Made by a program: the position numbers and the translations under genes. Below, piece after piece: positions 37,196 through 49,164 of a stretch of 64,000 nt of DNA. Every line of letters starts with the position of its first letter. Positions within the stretch are counted from its first letter, which is position 1. Origin of the DNA: Rhipidocladum racemiflorum. Taxonomy: Eukaryota; Streptophyta; Magnoliopsida; Poales; Poaceae. The stretch lies in NCBI GenBank assembly GCA_036346355.1, contig CM070576.1, forward strand, positions 54,793,712 to 54,857,711. The letters run 5' to 3'. Under the pieces are notes generated by a model that did no database searches, was not told the origin of the DNA, and worked only from the letters and a program-made list of their open reading frames with translations.

Positions 37196-37878
37196 TAGAC
37201 CTGGGCACTAGGCCGGTCCTTTTCAGACCGGCACGAGGCCTAGCCCATGGCTTGCTTGCGAATGGGCCCTGCCGGGCCTGTCAATCGGGCACAGTGGACA
37301 ACCCCGACATGGCAGGAGGCACCTCGACCCATGCACAACACGGTCCGTGGTAGCATGCACGGCACGCAATCGGGCACACGGTGAGGGGGAGATCAATACA
37401 GGGGAAGACGTACCTAGCCAGAGGGAGAAGGGGAGGGTGCCGCGCCTGCGGGGGAAGGAGCTAGAGGGGGAGGCCGAGGTTCGGTGAGTCGAGGAGGCGA
37501 CCATGGGGAGAGGTGGAGGGGGGAGGGAGCTGAGGAGGCGATTGTGGGGAGGGAGGCATCCATGGGGAAAGGCGAAGGCGGCCATAGTGTGGATGGGGGA
37601 GGGAGAGAGGCGGCGGGGGTGAGGGAGACGATGGGGTCCGAGGGAGGCTAGGGAAGTGGTGACGATGCGGAGTGCAAGGTGCGACATGCGGGTAGGAGAA
37701 GAGGAGAAGAAAAGGAAGAAAAGAAAAGAGGAAAAAGGAAAGAAAAAAGAAAGAAAAAAGAAAGGAGAGGAGAAAAAAGAAAAGAAAAATAGAAAATGAA
37801 AAGAGCAAGAAGACAGGAGAAAATGGGTAGAGCCGGATTTCTGACATCAAACTCGATTGAGAGAGAGAAAGAGAGCGC

Positions 37879-37921
<43 letters not shown>

Positions 37922-38338
37922 AGAGACTGATCGGGTGACAGAGACTGACAGATTTAGAGAGAGGCCGGGAAAGAGAGAGACCGAGAGATTGAGAAAGAAA
38001 GATTGATCGGGCGAGAGAGCGCACGAGAGAGGCTAAGAGATTGAGAGAGACAACGATTGAGAGAAAGAAAGAGGGAGCAACAGTCAAGGATGAATAAAAT
38101 TTAGTTTTTTTCCTCTAATATTTGTGTCCACTACCTCAACTCTGTGCGACTTTAGCTCCTTTCCTCTTGTCGCAATAGTGTAAATGGGCTAGGCCTGGGC
38201 TAGAACGGCACAAAAGTCGACATGAATCACAAATGGGCACGGCATGCACGATGGGCCGTGGCGGCACTGTACGGTTTTGGCACATGCCCCGACAGGCCCA
38301 TGCCGTGCCAATCCAGCCTGGCACGACGCCCGCCTCTA
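37196..38338. mobile_element. Non-autonomous hAT element (1.14 kb)
   Basis: The ends TAGACCTGGGC and GCCCGCCTCTA are near-inverted. The exact 8-bp duplication GTAAGAAG flanks the element (37188-37195 and 38339-38346). Subterminal GGCACGG and GGCCCAT pieces are inverted at the two ends. The interior holds a (GA)n tract (about 37875-37917) and low-complexity frames, and no transposase. Confidence 0.88.
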
Positions 38339-38437
38339 GTAAGAAGATGAGTCAGTTCTATTTCCTTGCGATGGGAAGGCGTTGGCCCACCATGAAAGAA
38401 CCGATGTTTGACACGTAGAAGGGGATACGAATGAGAC

Positions 38438-38745
38438 TAGGGCCCTATTTTTTCTTCTTTTTATCCGTCTTAAAATCTAAAAAGCTAAACATAAAACAAA
38501 GTGATGGCTTTTAAACTGGTCTTTTTCAAAAGCCACAAACCGTCGCATAACTAAAAGTCAAAAGTCATCAAAGATTGATTTTTTATTTTATTGATGTTTG
38601 ATTTTAGATTAATGACACTGAAGTTATGATAAAATTTATCCACTTTTACCACGTATAAAAGCATACTGATTTTAAGCTAATTAAGCCAAAAAGGCTGGAT
38701 TTAAGGTATAAGCCAAAAGGCCTAAGCTTAAACAAACATGGCCTA
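38438..38745. mobile_element. Possible MITE with TAGGGCC ends
   Basis: Left TAGGGCCCTATTTTTTCTTC resembles the complement of right GCTTAAACAAACATGGCCTA. No duplication was found and the class is uncertain. Confidence 0.4.
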
Positions 38746-39954
38746 CAACCCGGAGCATGTAAGCCGCATGTGTAACATCTAGTCTATTAGAGTGAAGGCC
38801 CATCCGATTTATCTAAAGTAATGGTGGGATCAGTCATGCATTGTTTTTGTCTAAAGTGAGTTATAAAGCGTATAATATTTGCTGAGTCCAAACGTAGCAT
38901 CTTCGAATTAAATCTTTTATACAAAACAAAGATAAAAGTGTGGTGATATGTATGTATGATTCACCCTATGGTGGGCTAATCTTTGAGCAGATTTTGAACC
39001 AAAGAGTTACAACATCCCTGAAAATGGGACCACCAGACGTTCATTCGAAGCAACAATTTATTTCTTCTTCTTCTTCTTTTGGTTTTTATTTTCAATTTTG
39101 AGCTAAAGTTTGATATAGCTGTAGCTCATCATAACCACGTAGCGGTCCTAGCGGATAAATACCGCTTGTTCTCCCTATCTAATGACAACCCCCCACCATC
39201 CCCGGTGTGTTTTCCTCTAGATTTCCACGTTGTTGTCACCCATTGTGCTTCTTCTTCCCATAGCTTAAGGTGCCTCTCCTGCCTCATCGCCCCTCCTCTT
39301 CTTTACAAATCGATGCCACGAAAAACCTAACTCGACTCTTAGTATCAGCCCAAGAGCACCCCCCCTTTCCCTTGTATCTTCGCCGGTCTATGGCAAAATC
39401 TCTGAATGGAATGGCAAAGGCAGAGGGAAAAAAAGGCCTGTTCATATCATCAGAACATAGTAGTTCTTCCATGCTCTTCACTCTCATAGTCATGCGCAAA
39501 ATCTTAAAGCACCAGCCAAGGGGTAAGGACGTAGCCTCAGTCCACCGTCGGCGTGCGTGCACTGCAGTCTGCAGCCATGCATGCATGCAGATGGAAAACA
39601 TGATCGAGTCCGCGGGATCAACGACCTATCGCTGCTTCTCGAAACGTTATAGCTCTCATGATCTACGTGAACGTACGGTCGCCCCATATATATGCTCGAT
39701 GGTCGCTCTCTCTTATAAGCGGCTAGCTTCGAGGCGTCTCGTACTTGTAGTTGTCGATCTTAAGTATAACCGCAAGTCTCGTACGCTCTTACTACTGTAC
39801 AGGTATAGGGAAAGCACGCTCATATGGGTTATCAAAGCCTGATCACGCGATGACGCAGCTCGCTCGCACCCGCGAGACTTCAAGAGTCCAAAGAACAGAG
39901 AAGGAAGCTACGAGTCTGGTCACTGGCCCACGACCAACGACGTCACGTACGTAC
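38746..39954. other. Intergenic stretch downstream of the orphan exon
   Basis: No coding region is supported. The stretch was searched on the minus strand for lipase exons 2 to 14 and none was seen, so the exon copy at 39955-40245 has no local continuation here. Confidence 0.5.
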
Positions 39955-40245
39955 CCTTGTCTCCCGCTTGGCGAAGTCCTGCGTCGGGCGCCCGTCGCCG
40001 CTGTCGGCGTCGGAGGCGATGGCGACCGCGGTCACCTCCTGCGCGCGCGCCATCCCGACCATGGCCGCGATCCTCGCCGCCGCCAGCGCGGCCACCGCCC
40101 AGACCGCGGCCTCCTCCCTCCGCCCGCAGCGCCCCGCTACCCCCGCGACCTCGGCTGCTACCCCCGCCGCCGCGGTAGCGACGTTCGCCGCGGCGAGGGC
40201 CACAGACATGCGACGCAGGCTGCGGAAGCGGAACGGCGGCCGCAT
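39955..40245 (-). pseudogene. Extra copy of the lipase first exon (orphan or alternative exon 1)
   Basis: The minus-strand frame starts at an ATG in good context (GGCGCCATGCGG) and is open for 97 codons. It has the same layout as lipase exon 1: FRFRSLRRMS matching the FRVGMVRVVS region, an alanine-rich hydrophobic part, AMVGMARAQ matching AMVGAARAQ, VTAVAIA matching TAGAIA, and the end FAKRETR matching VARHEIR. It stops at a canonical donor (AGG then GTACGTACG), in phase 0, exactly like exon 1. The next lipase exon on this strand is exon 2 at 31962, 8 kb downstream, also phase 0. It may therefore be a second first exon of the same gene, or a relic of a tandem duplication. Confidence 0.72.
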
Positions 40246-40665
40246 GGCGCCGCCGCGATCGAGCGGGTGTGGCCGGCGCTGTGCTCGCTCGGTCCGAGGG
40301 GAGGCGTGCGCGTCGATGGCCGCTGCGGCTGCCTTGCCATCTTGCGCCGACGTTTTTGTACTGCCGCGCCGCGCGCAGGTGCGAGGCGTGGCAGTAGGAT
40401 GGTTCCTTGCTTGGCGACGCTGAGGTGGGATAGAATCACGGTGTTTCCCCCTGCCTACTGGCTTGCGGTTGCGGGCAAAGAGCGCCAATAGGATGCTGCA
40501 TGCGTTGCTTGCAGCGCACGTCCAAATAGTCGTCCATACGAGATTGGGATGGTGCTGCGGGATCGCGCACGGGGGCTAACAAGCGGGGCCTTCGCAGAAA
40601 AGCGAAGCGTACGAGAAGATTGCGCTGGAGCTCGTGGGAAGGGAAGCATCTAGTGCAGTCTTCAC

Positions 40666-41180
40666 CAGGGATGGCAATGGCCAATGGGCTCCGATCCTTG
40701 TTTCGCCGCGAGGAATTCCTCTGTTAGGGAATAGACGAGAAAAATCTTCTTCCATGAGAGATTTATTGGAGAAAATGTTACCACAATCGGGGATCGTGGG
40801 GACGGGGATGTTCCATCGTTCCCCTATCCCCATCTCTGCTCCCGCGATATCACTGATAGGTGAGAGCAAATGATCAATTCTAAAAAAAAAAAAGAATATA
40901 TATGATGTCATTATTAATAAATATGCAAAATATGAATTACTCTTGTGATTTACTTAAAGTTAAATCACACATGCACTATTACTCTAGTGATTTACTCATG
41001 TAGCATGTGGTCTTTTATGTAGCATTTTCGAGGATTATTCCCTGTCGGGACCCCACAAACCCGTCGGGGATGGGAGGAATTAAGCCCCGTGTGCGGGGAC
41101 GAGGACGTGGAAGTTTTAGTTATCAGGGATCGGAGATGGGAGGATGCTCCTCGCGGGGATTTTCCCCATTGCCACCCCTA
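40666..41180. mobile_element. Non-autonomous hAT element (515 bp)
   Basis: The ends CAGGGATGGCAATGG and inverted CCATTGCCACCCCTA are 15-bp terminal repeats with two mismatches. The 8-bp flanks GTCTTCAC (40658-40665) and GTCTCCAC (41181-41188) match with one difference. The subterminal parts are GGGGA-rich, and no transposase is present. Confidence 0.85.
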
Positions 41181-42106
41181 GTCTCCACGAAGACTAGAAA
41201 GTGAAAAGACTATTGTTCGGGCCTGGGGAGGCGCTTGGGATGCTGACTGTTAATCATAAAGATGACATATCTTAACCTTGAGTTAAATCATAATATCAAA
41301 GTGACAAAAGGATTAACGTGTATTTATTGAAGATTTGTCGGATAAAAGACATTCTTGCAATTTGGGTAGTTGTATTGTTCTGCTAGGAGCTGCTTGCAAC
41401 ATGAATCAAAATGAGTTTTCAGTTTATTGCCAACATTGCATGAAACTAAAGGGTCACACACAAGGATAGGCTCAAGACAGATTTATGAAAACTTCCATCG
41501 TGATATATATTCAATACAATTGAACATGATATCTGGTTGTTCCCAAAAGATTGCAAACCACGCGTGCAAAAATAAGATTTTTTTTTTTTTGTGTTGGAAC
41601 CACTGTAGCAGCACTGAAAAACATTGCAGCATGTCGGCAGGTACTGGTATCAACCGAAGTGACAGGTGTCGGTTACTGTAGCAACTGACTTGCTACAATA
41701 TTTTGGCTATAGATTCGGGTTCCAGTTCGAAAAATTAATGAAAAAACTGAGAGAAAAATAAAGGAAGGTGAAAAAAATTCACCTGAACTAGATAAACGAT
41801 CATAAGAGTCATATTGTATGGTACTAGCATACACGCATATGTTGTTGTTCGCCTATTCATGTGGATGCCTAAAGGTCGTGGTTGCTACTGCCATGAAGAT
41901 CCGACGGAATCCATTTCTGCTGCGATGTCCAGACATTGAAGATGTGAGCTTCGTCAAGAGCTTGTGCAAAAAGCTTTCACTTCTACAAAAATGCTTATAT
42001 TAGACCCCTCATCACTGACGGTAGCCAAAAACCATCTGTAATAACCCATCATCACTGACCCTTCTAGCTAAAAACCATCAGTGGTGACTAATCATCTGTC
42101 GGGACC
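41181..42106. other. Intergenic stretch with CACTA-like remnants
   Basis: No gene is seen. CTTCTACAAAAATGCTTATA at about 41978 and the repeated CATCACTGAC... motifs at 42010-42090 look like the terminal part of a CACTA-type element. No second end was delimited. Confidence 0.4.
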
Positions 42107-42780
42107 CTTCCAAAGAGGTCCCATGTGCATATTGTACCAGTCCCATGATCAGTAGCCGGTACGCACACTTACAACATTGTTACCACATCCATACAAAAGT
42201 TCTCAACTTTATTAATATAGTTTGGTTCATACATAAAGCCACGAAGGTTTAACCAAAAGTAGCGGAAGATACATATGCTTATCAGTAGGCCTTCCCATTT
42301 ATCCCACAGGCAACTGACAAGGTTTAACCCTAGAAGAACTCATCGTCAAATTCCTCGTTTCCTGCGGCAGGGTACTCCTCTTCGAGGAGTGCAGTTTCTT
42401 CATCAACTGAATGTCAAAGATGGCAAAGTTGAGTACTTTCGTACTCAGCAAGACTTGTGGTGTTTGCAAATATAATAAAATATAGGCTATGACAATGAAG
42501 AAGGCCACTAAGTTTATTTGCTGAAAGCTAAATTGAACTGTAAATACTGAATAGTAGATTGCAAATGGAGTTTAGTAAAAGCAACTTGATAGGTATATAA
42601 ATAACTAGTAAGAGTAGCATAGATGTAACAACTCATAGTCCTCTATGAATGTGAGCTTCGCACCGGTTCTTGCCAACACATGGCATGATCTCTGAAATAA
42701 ATCTTTGCCAACACATGGCATAACAGCTAAAACCAACCCTTGTCAACACATGGCAAGGCATTAAATCATCTGAAGGGTAA
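42107..42780 (-). repeat. Truncated gypsy-type LTR fragment
   Basis: It begins TGTCGGGACCC, the complement of an LTR end of the type GGGTCCCGACA seen at 7293. It includes GAGTACTTTCGTACTCAGCAAG, a feature also seen in complement in that LTR near 6908. It fades out after 42780. No partner LTR or duplication was found. Confidence 0.55.
42668..42758. repeat. Three spaced copies of TTGCCAACACATGGCA
   Basis: Copies at about 42672, 42706 and 42739 are spaced about 34 bp apart. Each is itself a short inverted repeat (TGCCA...TGGCA). They lie in the LTR fragment. Confidence 0.6.
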
Positions 42781-44864
42781 ACTTCCAACACATGTTTCCA
42801 ATTTCAACCCATTTTATGAAAATATCAAAACTCTAACTAGTGTCAGTGCACTAAGACTCCCATTCCCGCGAGAACGGCTTTTCAAAAAGTTTTTCACTCT
42901 GCAGAGGTGTACAGCTTTACCCACAAATCGTGACCATTTTTTTCAAATGTTGAAGTGTTGTGGTCTTATAACTTTCTTTTTGTGACAATGTTTGAACTAT
43001 TTTAAAATTCAGCTACGTTCTATACTTATGGTTTCATCCAATTTAGATTTTTTTTCTCAATATTGCTGTGCATTTTGCTACAAACAGTGATTACAAATGT
43101 TGCACGCATGTTAAAATATGTTACAATGATGCATCCAATTCTTAGTCCTACCCAGTTTATAAGGTATATTTTTTCTTGATACATAGACCAAGAAGATATT
43201 TAAAATACTAGATTATCCCTGATTATTATCACTAAGCACTATATTCAATATATGCATATAGAGATAATATAAAGTAAAGATAGATATTTATTTCCAAATG
43301 TTGCAACATTGTAACGCTATGAATTTATGTGATTCGGATACCTATTAGTTTCAACGTACCTTATCTCTATCTTTGTGGTTTTCATTCAATTTTTAGTGAT
43401 AAATTTGATAGTTCCCCTCAATTTTTTAGCATATTGGACTTCTTTTTTCGTATTTTGTTGCAGACGTTAACTAAAATTTTTGCACATACTGAACAAAAAT
43501 GTTGCAACACGTCAGATGAAAAGCTAGAAATCGGACGTCCGATTCCTAGTTGCTACCTAGAAATAATTATTAGAATGTTACTAAAACCTAGCTGTCGTTG
43601 GATTAAAAAAGATCTCCCTCATCCATTCGATCAATAGTACTAGCCACTATATGCCCTTGACCCCTCTTGCCAAACCTAGCCGCCAAAGCAATCTGTAGAC
43701 TCCCCTGTAATTTTCGCCATGCCTCATATCTGCATGCTCTCCCCTAAAGATCTGTAATACTGTCCTTATATTGTTTATTTATTTCTTAAATCGATGTGCT
43801 TTGTCTGCTCAAGTGTAGCACCCTACCACAAACTTCGCTCATGAATCTAATTCATCATGAAGCGAGCTCACACATGCATATCATCTCGTTTACACTTTCA
43901 TCTTCACTTCACATAAAAAAGGTTAATCCACAGGTGCTATGGTTGGACCAATATATATTATATACCATTACATCTTATTTTGTGTAAGTAACGTGGATCA
44001 AATCCCATCGTCACTCTATATAGATCTTCGTATTAATGGATCGGAGTATTACATGAAGGGTCTGATGTTGCTGGTTGCCGCAAGGTGCAGGAGGCAGGTG
44101 TTGTGTACCTCGTAGAGAAGTACGACTTGATGCACGAGGAGATTGACGAGCAGGCTTACGGATGAGTTACATACTTACATGTGAGTGCATTCTAGTCAAA
44201 AACACATGCATATGTTAAGTATACCACCCTAATCTGCTCATACATTTTTTCCACATATCAGTTCTCTCTCTTCAATTTGGTGTCTATGTTATCTCGTCCC
44301 CCTCTCATCTATATATGTTAGGAAGAAGTGCTGAGAGAAGTTTCTTTCTGAAAATTAGTAAACGGAAAGGGAATGCAAAAAAGATCACCAAGTGTGTGGA
44401 GGGATGGAACAATTGGATCTCAAATTTTGTTCCCCTCCTGTTATATTTGAAGCTCTTGTGTGATTGAACTGGGAAATAGTTTTTGTACGAATTTATGTTG
44501 TGAAGTTCTGAAATTTGTATGACGTAAAGTCTGTAAATTTGTGTTGGATTTATCCTATTCATTTTATATTATTATTTAGATTTTTTTTTTCTAAAAATTT
44601 AACTAGTATATGACGTTCGATGTTCCTACTGAAACATTGACATGTCTTTCCATGGAAGAACCTAGCAGCCACCCAACAAAAATAAATCAAAAGGTATATG
44701 CTTTTCTTTAGATAATAAAAGAATATATTGACTTTTGGCCTCTGCATATCAAAAGGTATACGTGGTATCCTAAAAAGTAACTGATCCTATTTTCATTAAC
44801 TATCCTTTTTTTTAATCATAGCTGGATATTAAATTCTCGATGGTGTGGAACTGTGGATAGGTCG
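42781..44864. other. AT-rich intergenic stretch
   Basis: No gene or bounded repeat can be supported. A short GC-richer island at 44040-44165 has an open stretch, but nothing recognisable. Confidence 0.4.
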
Positions 44865-45139
44865 GCAACACAAATAGTAAACCCCTTTACTATAGGGGAA
44901 GAAGTTGGGGCCAACCAGCCCCCACGTGTCCCCTCCTTTTTTGCGCAAAAGTCCCTCCGGTTTTTCGAAATTACGTCCAGGTCCTCGCGCGATTTTTTGT
45001 GAGAGGAAGATATTTTTCCCGGTTCGCGTTTAGGTCCTTGGTTTGCCGTTTTGCATGGAAGCCCTCCCGTTAAGTGCGAATAGCGAGCGAGTCCTTTACT
45101 AATTTTTCAAAATAGCGAACAGGTCCAAAATTATAGCAA

Positions 45140-45853
45140 ATATGTCCTTGCGCTTTACGTTCGGGTCATTTCTCCGTTTTGTCCCAAAAAAATGTTTTCG
45201 GGGTCCGTTTTTCCTCCAGAGCATGCGAAAAATATTTTCGATAGCCGTTTTCCCAAAAAAAAATGTAGAACCGTTTCCTTTCTCCGTTTTGCTCGAAAAA
45301 AATATTTTCGTGATCGGTTTTCCTCCGTTTTGCCCGAAAAAAATATTTTCGTGATCAGTTTTCCCTCCAGGGTATGTGGGAAATGTTTTTCGTGGCTATT
45401 TCGCCCCCAAAAAAATTGTGAGACCATTTCCTTTATCCGTTTTGCCCGAAAAAAAATTCGTCATCTGATTTTTCTCCGGAGCATGAGAAAAATATTTTCC
45501 TTGCCCGTTTTTCCAAAACAAAAAATATGGAAAACCGTTCCCTTTCTCCGTTTTGCCCCCAAAAAAGTTTTCGTCATCCGTTTTTCCTCCGAAGCATGGG
45601 GAAAATGTTTTCGGTGGCTATTTCCCCACAAAAAAATGGAAAGCCGTTTTCTTTCTTCGTTTTGCTTGAAAAAATTTAATTCCGTGAACCGTTTTTTCTC
45701 CGGAACATGGAAAAAAATATTTTCGTTGGCCGTTTCCCAAAAAAAAAAATGTAAATTCGTTTTTCGTCCGTCGTTTTTCCGTTTTTCCTCGCTTTTCCTC
45801 ATTTTTTTTTATCAAATTTCGCACGGCGCGGCGAAGCGCGCGGCTCTAACTAG
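45140..45853 (+). repeat. Degenerate tandem array ending in a Helitron-like terminus
   Basis: Five to six units of about 108 bp repeat the themes TTTCTCCGTTTTG(C/T)CC, AAAAAATATTTTCG and GTTTTTCCTCC. The array ends in a GC hairpin (GCGCGGCGAAGCGCGC) followed by CTCTAACTAG and then T. A hairpin shortly before CTRR|T is the Helitron 3' signature. No convincing 5' TC end was found, so the class is tentative. Confidence 0.5.
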
Positions 45854-46547
45854 TAGATCTCATGATCAATAGGTATGGCTGAGCCTGAGGGTACGCCGTC
45901 GGGTATTTACTCTCAGGATTTGCGTGGTGGATGCTATTGTCGGTAAATGGCCCAATGGCTGACAACGGATGACCGACGGTCAATTCCCGACGGTTTACTG
46001 TCGGATATATTTGTACAATCGAGAGTTTTGACAAATAGCCAACGATTTTCTGGCCGTCCGGGAAAATGCAGTTCCTAGTAGTAAGTAATAGATACCAAGG
46101 AGAGTCCTTACAAGACCCTGCAGATGTTGAATATTGAACAAAGTCACATAACAGGACCGTGAGTCAATAAGTCGCCAGGCGATCAATAAGATGTGAGGTT
46201 CACACAAGCCGAAGCCGATTCGGCAAGTGACATATATGTCTTGCCGAATTGCATGCAGCCACCGTCGTCACATCATACGCACGCATGCACTCGATCCCAA
46301 TGGTTGGTTGCTGCGCTGCAGGCAGCCAAGCACGCGACTCCTGTCCTCCTCGATCACCTGCTTGTTGGCACGTACGTTTGTTTATGGCAAAGTTACGTAT
46401 CAGGAGGCCAACATGTAGATAAACTAGGGCCGTCTTTGCGTGGGCGCCGGGAGAATCCGGCATCTTTCTGGCCAGGGGGGCCGGATGCATGGTTCTTAAT
46501 TCTTTGGTGGAATGGCAGTGCCTCTTATCGTAAGGTTACTACTTACC

Positions 46548-46751
46548 AACCGGTTGTAGAAGTCCAGAACCGGTTAGAGACACAAACCGTTTGTAGAAAT
46601 TGGGTTTTACAACCGGTTGGTGTCCCCAACCGGTTATAGAAGCTCTCTTCTGGCTCGTGGCTATTGAACCGCTTGTGATGCACTATCACAATGGGTTCTA
46701 AATTTACCGGTTGTAGAGGTACCGCTTGTGATGCTCGGTTTTCTAGTAGTG
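46548..46751. mobile_element. Terminal fragment of a CACTA element
   Basis: The right end TTTTCTAGTAGTG is the complement of CACTACTAGAAAA, a typical CACTA terminus. The part inside it carries at least four AACCGGTTGTAGA-like subterminal repeats. The opposite end is not recognised. Confidence 0.6.
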
Positions 46752-47578
46752 TTGTCATAAGCGTCATGTATATAGAAATGCCGTACAAACCGTGATTCTG
46801 AATATAGGATAGTATAGAATCAGGTAGGATTATGATCCTGAAAGGTACATATAAAATTTCATATTACCTATCGCTAATTTAAGTTGCAATAGTTTATGTT
46901 TCATTGTTTTTGCTGTTTACATGTTGGTTTAAGGTAATAAAGTATCATTAATATATTAGGTCTTAAATGATTATTTTACTAAAATTAATTTAAAATTTTA
47001 AATAAACAAGCTTAATTGTATGTAAAATAAATAAGTGTACCCAAATTAAGCAAATCTGATAGAATCATGATTTTGCGATCCGAACCTATCAGATGAAAAA
47101 TGATCCCATCTAGGACTACCATCCCAAAGGCATCTTTAATAGTATCGCTTCAACCGTCTCTTAACTAAAATCTTAGGTGAATGAGAGAGAAGGTGAGGAA
47201 AGAGATTGTGCAATCGTTTATGCAAGAGACAATCTGATGATACAAACCAACGCAAAAAAATGATGGAATGTGAGGAGGAACAATATGATAAAAAATATAA
47301 ATTAGTTAGATGAATGGTTTTGGAGACGAACCATTGAAGATATTATCTCTAGTGCTGTCTCTAGGTGAGTTGAAATCTTTAGAGATAATCTTTAGAGATA
47401 TATTATTGTATACGCTCTAATTAACAACCATGGTATCTTGACTGGTCATACACTTATATCTACCTACACACCGCGGCAGTCTCACTTAGATGAGTTCAGG
47501 CTGAAGTTTTTCTTGTGTGTGCATGCATGATGCGTCGCGCGTGTGTGACCTCTAGCTTTATAGGTGTCTTGTAAGCTA
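46752..47578. other. AT-rich intergenic stretch
   Basis: No gene, bounded repeat or RNA is seen. A 47110-47400 segment with GAGAGAAGGTGAGG and its rough complements may be a decayed MITE. Confidence 0.35.
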
Positions 47579-47829
47579 CTCCATCCGTTTCACAATAGTT
47601 GTAGTTCTAGCTAAACTCACACAAAACAAAGAGACATGAAAAATGGCTTGTCTACCCTCATTTAATTCATCCCCTTTGTGATTAATGAAGGGTAGTCAAA
47701 CAGATGACTGCATTGATGAATGGTACAAATGTCATGTTGCCTCTAAAATTGCATTGGAATGTGAGAACTACAACCATTTTGATAAAATTTTTGAATGCTA
47801 GAACAACAACCATTGTAAAACGGAGGGAG
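47579..47829. mobile_element. Stowaway-type MITE
   Basis: 251 bp, ends CTCCATCCGTTTCAC and GTAAAACGGAGGGAG, flanked by TA (47577-47578 and 47830-47831). Confidence 0.92.
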
Positions 47830-47980
47830 TATAATATGAAGATTGCTCTCAGCCTCTTAGGTTGACATATTCAAACGTGGGACACCATACAGGCAATAGT
47901 GTTAGCTACAATAAGAAGGGATGGTTGTCAAAATTTAGTATATCTGTACGGCATTTTTTTAGTATATAGACTAATGAGTA

Positions 47981-48509
47981 CTCTCTCTATTTATTTTTAT
48001 AAAACATATATTAACTTTGCACAATGATTACGGTTGCGTTAAAATTGAGAAAGGTACGAGAGAAAATGACTTAGATGTCACCACTTAATTGTTTTGGAAG
48101 TTGAAAGATATACTTTGTGTGGTTGCTAATGAATAAATGCATATGATTGAGAGAGAATAAATAAGGGTATTGAAGGAAAGATCTCATTAAATCTACATGC
48201 AAACCTTGTACTCCCTCAATCCCATTATATAAGACGTAACTTCTACCAACGCAAAGACCAAGTTGCGTCGTGCGGAGCTTGAGGGGGTTAATGCATGCAT
48301 ACGCATGAGAGATAGAAGAGAAGGGTAATGCATGCATGCATGCATGCGGATGAGAGATGGGAGAGAAGCCAGAACAAGAGTCGAGGAGGCGGCACGCCCT
48401 GTATTTTGGGACTTGAAAAAAGCAGTTGTGCCTTATATTTTGGGATGAAGGAAGTATTTGTGAACAAAATTATTTTAAAAATAAGCCTTATAAAAGTGAA
48501 CGGGGGGAG
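47981..48509. mobile_element. Stowaway-type MITE carrying a nested Stowaway
   Basis: The ends CTCTCTCTATTTATTTTTATAA and complement CTCCCCCCGTTCACTTTTATAA have TA on both sides. A second element lies inside at 48211-48454. Confidence 0.65.
48211..48454. mobile_element. Nested Stowaway-type MITE with a (GCAT)n core
   Basis: Ends CTCCCTCAATCCCATTATATAAG and complement CTTCCTTCATCCCAAAATATAAG, with TA on both sides. The middle contains repeated GCATGCATGC, about 48287-48347. Confidence 0.7.
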
Positions 48510-48595
48510 TACTTCAAACACTTCATCCCATTCAATCTCATCCCACCAACCAAACACACTCTAAATAACCCCGATCACTCAAGCATATATATACA

Positions 48596-48844
48596 CTAGT
48601 TATATGCCGGTGCGTTGCTACGAAAAACAAAATTGATAACGAAAAATAAAGATTAGAAAATAAAAAAATAATATTTCATAAGGTCAAACATCTATCTTTA
48701 ACGCTTCGTTTCTTGCAAAAGCTGGCTAATTAAAGTAACTCTTCGTTTCTTGCGTAGGGCAATTAAGCAGGACAATTAAGTAGGGCAATTAAGCAGAGCA
48801 ATTAATGTGACGTGGGAAGAAACTCTCACTTTATATAGTAGAGA
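48596..48844 (-). mobile_element. Small non-autonomous Helitron
   Basis: On the minus strand it starts TCTCTACTATATAAAG and ends GGCATATAACTAG. The base before is A and the base after is T, i.e. A|TC...CTAG|T, the Helitron insertion pattern. It is 249 bp without coding sequence. Two related copies lie in tandem at 60789-61265. The usual GC hairpin before the CTRR end is weak (CGTAGCAACG), which lowers certainty. Confidence 0.7.
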
Positions 48845-48850
48845 TATATA

Positions 48851-48851
48851 C

Positions 48852-48924
<73 letters not shown>
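48851..48924. repeat. (GT)n-(TA)n microsatellite
   Basis: About 18 bp of GT repeats pass directly into about 55 bp of TA repeats. Confidence 0.95.
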
Positions 48925-48926
<2 letters not shown>

Positions 48927-49164
48927 GCATCATTCATGGCACCTCTTTTGTGTCACCCCTTAACTTGGGCGTTGCATGCTCATGCATGAATGCTCATTCA
49001 ATGCATAAGTTAGACTACCTCAAGCCCTTATATATAATAAGATCACCTTATCTTACTATTAGTATGTACACATCAGTTTTGTTTTAAGAGTTAGTATGTA
49101 CACATCAGTTTTGTTTTAAGAGTGAGAAAAGGTGAGAGAGAAGAGAGCTGGCTCTTATTTAATA

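Noticed and set aside
37875..37917. Search for CRISPR-like regular arrays, here and in the other simple repeats
   Set aside because: All are uninterrupted dinucleotide runs; there are no spacer-separated direct repeats, and the genome is a plant's.
37223..38087. Two long minus-strand frames with Ser/Leu/Phe runs
   Set aside because: They translate the GA-rich interior of a non-autonomous hAT element.
44040..44165. Short GC-richer open stretch resembling a coding fragment (with LVEKYDLMHEEIDEQ)
   Set aside because: Too short and without flanking splice or domain evidence; no family could be named.
45155..45872. Long frames on both strands in the tandem array
   Set aside because: The frames come from repeated 108-bp units; residues repeat with them and show no domain.
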